Shown here in pieces: positions 4,969 through 5,017 of a stretch of 5,017 bases of DNA. Below the pieces are notes generated by a model that made no database searches, was not told where the DNA came from, and was given only the letters and a program-made list of their open reading frames with translations. The stretch is from contig JAEDKB010000142.1 in NCBI GenBank assembly GCA_016296045.1, positions 1-5,017 on the forward strand, read 5' to 3'. The first letter of the stretch is position 1. Each line of letters starts with the position of its first letter. The position numbers were made by a program, and so were the translations under genes. This DNA comes from Oscillospiraceae bacterium (GTDB taxonomy: Bacteria > Bacillota > Clostridia > Oscillospirales > Oscillospiraceae).

Positions 4969-5017
4969 AATTATTCTCCTTTGTTATCTGGAAGTTGTAC
5001 GTTTTGTTTCTGCTTTT
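4969..5017 (-). promoter_or_regulatory. tyrS 5' leader, partial, with ribosome site
   Basis: On the minus strand the visible 49 nt hold AAGGAG (4976-4981) before the ATG. There is no T-run, stem or T-box consensus element. The leader and promoter continue beyond the window. Confidence 0.5.

Noticed and set aside
4969..5017. T-box riboswitch upstream of tyrS
   Set aside because: It is common for this gene in Firmicutes, but no T-box consensus or terminator stem is present in the 49 nt visible.

Overview
The window looks like chromosomal DNA of a low-to-mid GC Firmicute, most likely a Clostridia/Oscillospiraceae-type gut bacterium. The grounds are the gene families (DegV, DUF1836, KMGKT-type TyrS), strong AGGAGG-like ribosome sites, sigma-A promoters and U-tailed terminators. 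This placement is an inference; no rRNA or other marker gene is present.

Layout. 1-197 is non-coding and holds three hairpins in a row, two of them good Rho-independent terminators. A small + strand gene (198-467) starts right after them and encodes an 89-residue protein with a C-terminal membrane anchor. It converges, with a 4-nt gap, on a DegV-family fatty-acid-binding protein (472-1347, -). DegV is divergent from a DUF1836 helix-turn-helix protein (1487-2080, +). Their 139-bp AT-rich intergenic region holds two well-formed, oppositely directed promoters and a direct repeat. A bidirectional terminator (2106-2143) closes the DUF1836 gene and, from the other side, a two-gene minus-strand operon: a TetR-family regulator (2949-3551) followed by a class I SAM-dependent methyltransferase (2177-2920). 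That operon has a consensus promoter (TTGACA-N17-TATAAT) carrying two GTAAAC-N4-GTTTAC palindromes, one filling the -35/-10 spacer and one over the expected start site. Another bidirectional terminator (3625-3673) separates it from tyrS (3745-4968, -), whose upstream regulatory region runs off the window.

How the genes work together. tyrS is a housekeeping translation gene. DegV proteins present fatty acids to a fatty-acid kinase for phospholipid synthesis, and the DUF1836 protein is a plausible regulator of its divergent neighbour. The TetR-methyltransferase pair reads as a self-repressed, inducible unit acting on an unknown small molecule. Its sampled GC is lower than that of degV and tyrS, and it is insulated by terminators, so it may be an accessory insertion.

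No mobile element, CRISPR array, tRNA or rRNA is visible. I found no clear evidence of an entirely new system. The items most worth a second look are the TetR operator-promoter layout with its unassigned methyltransferase, the small tail-anchored gene placed directly behind terminators, and the DegV/DUF1836 divergent control region.
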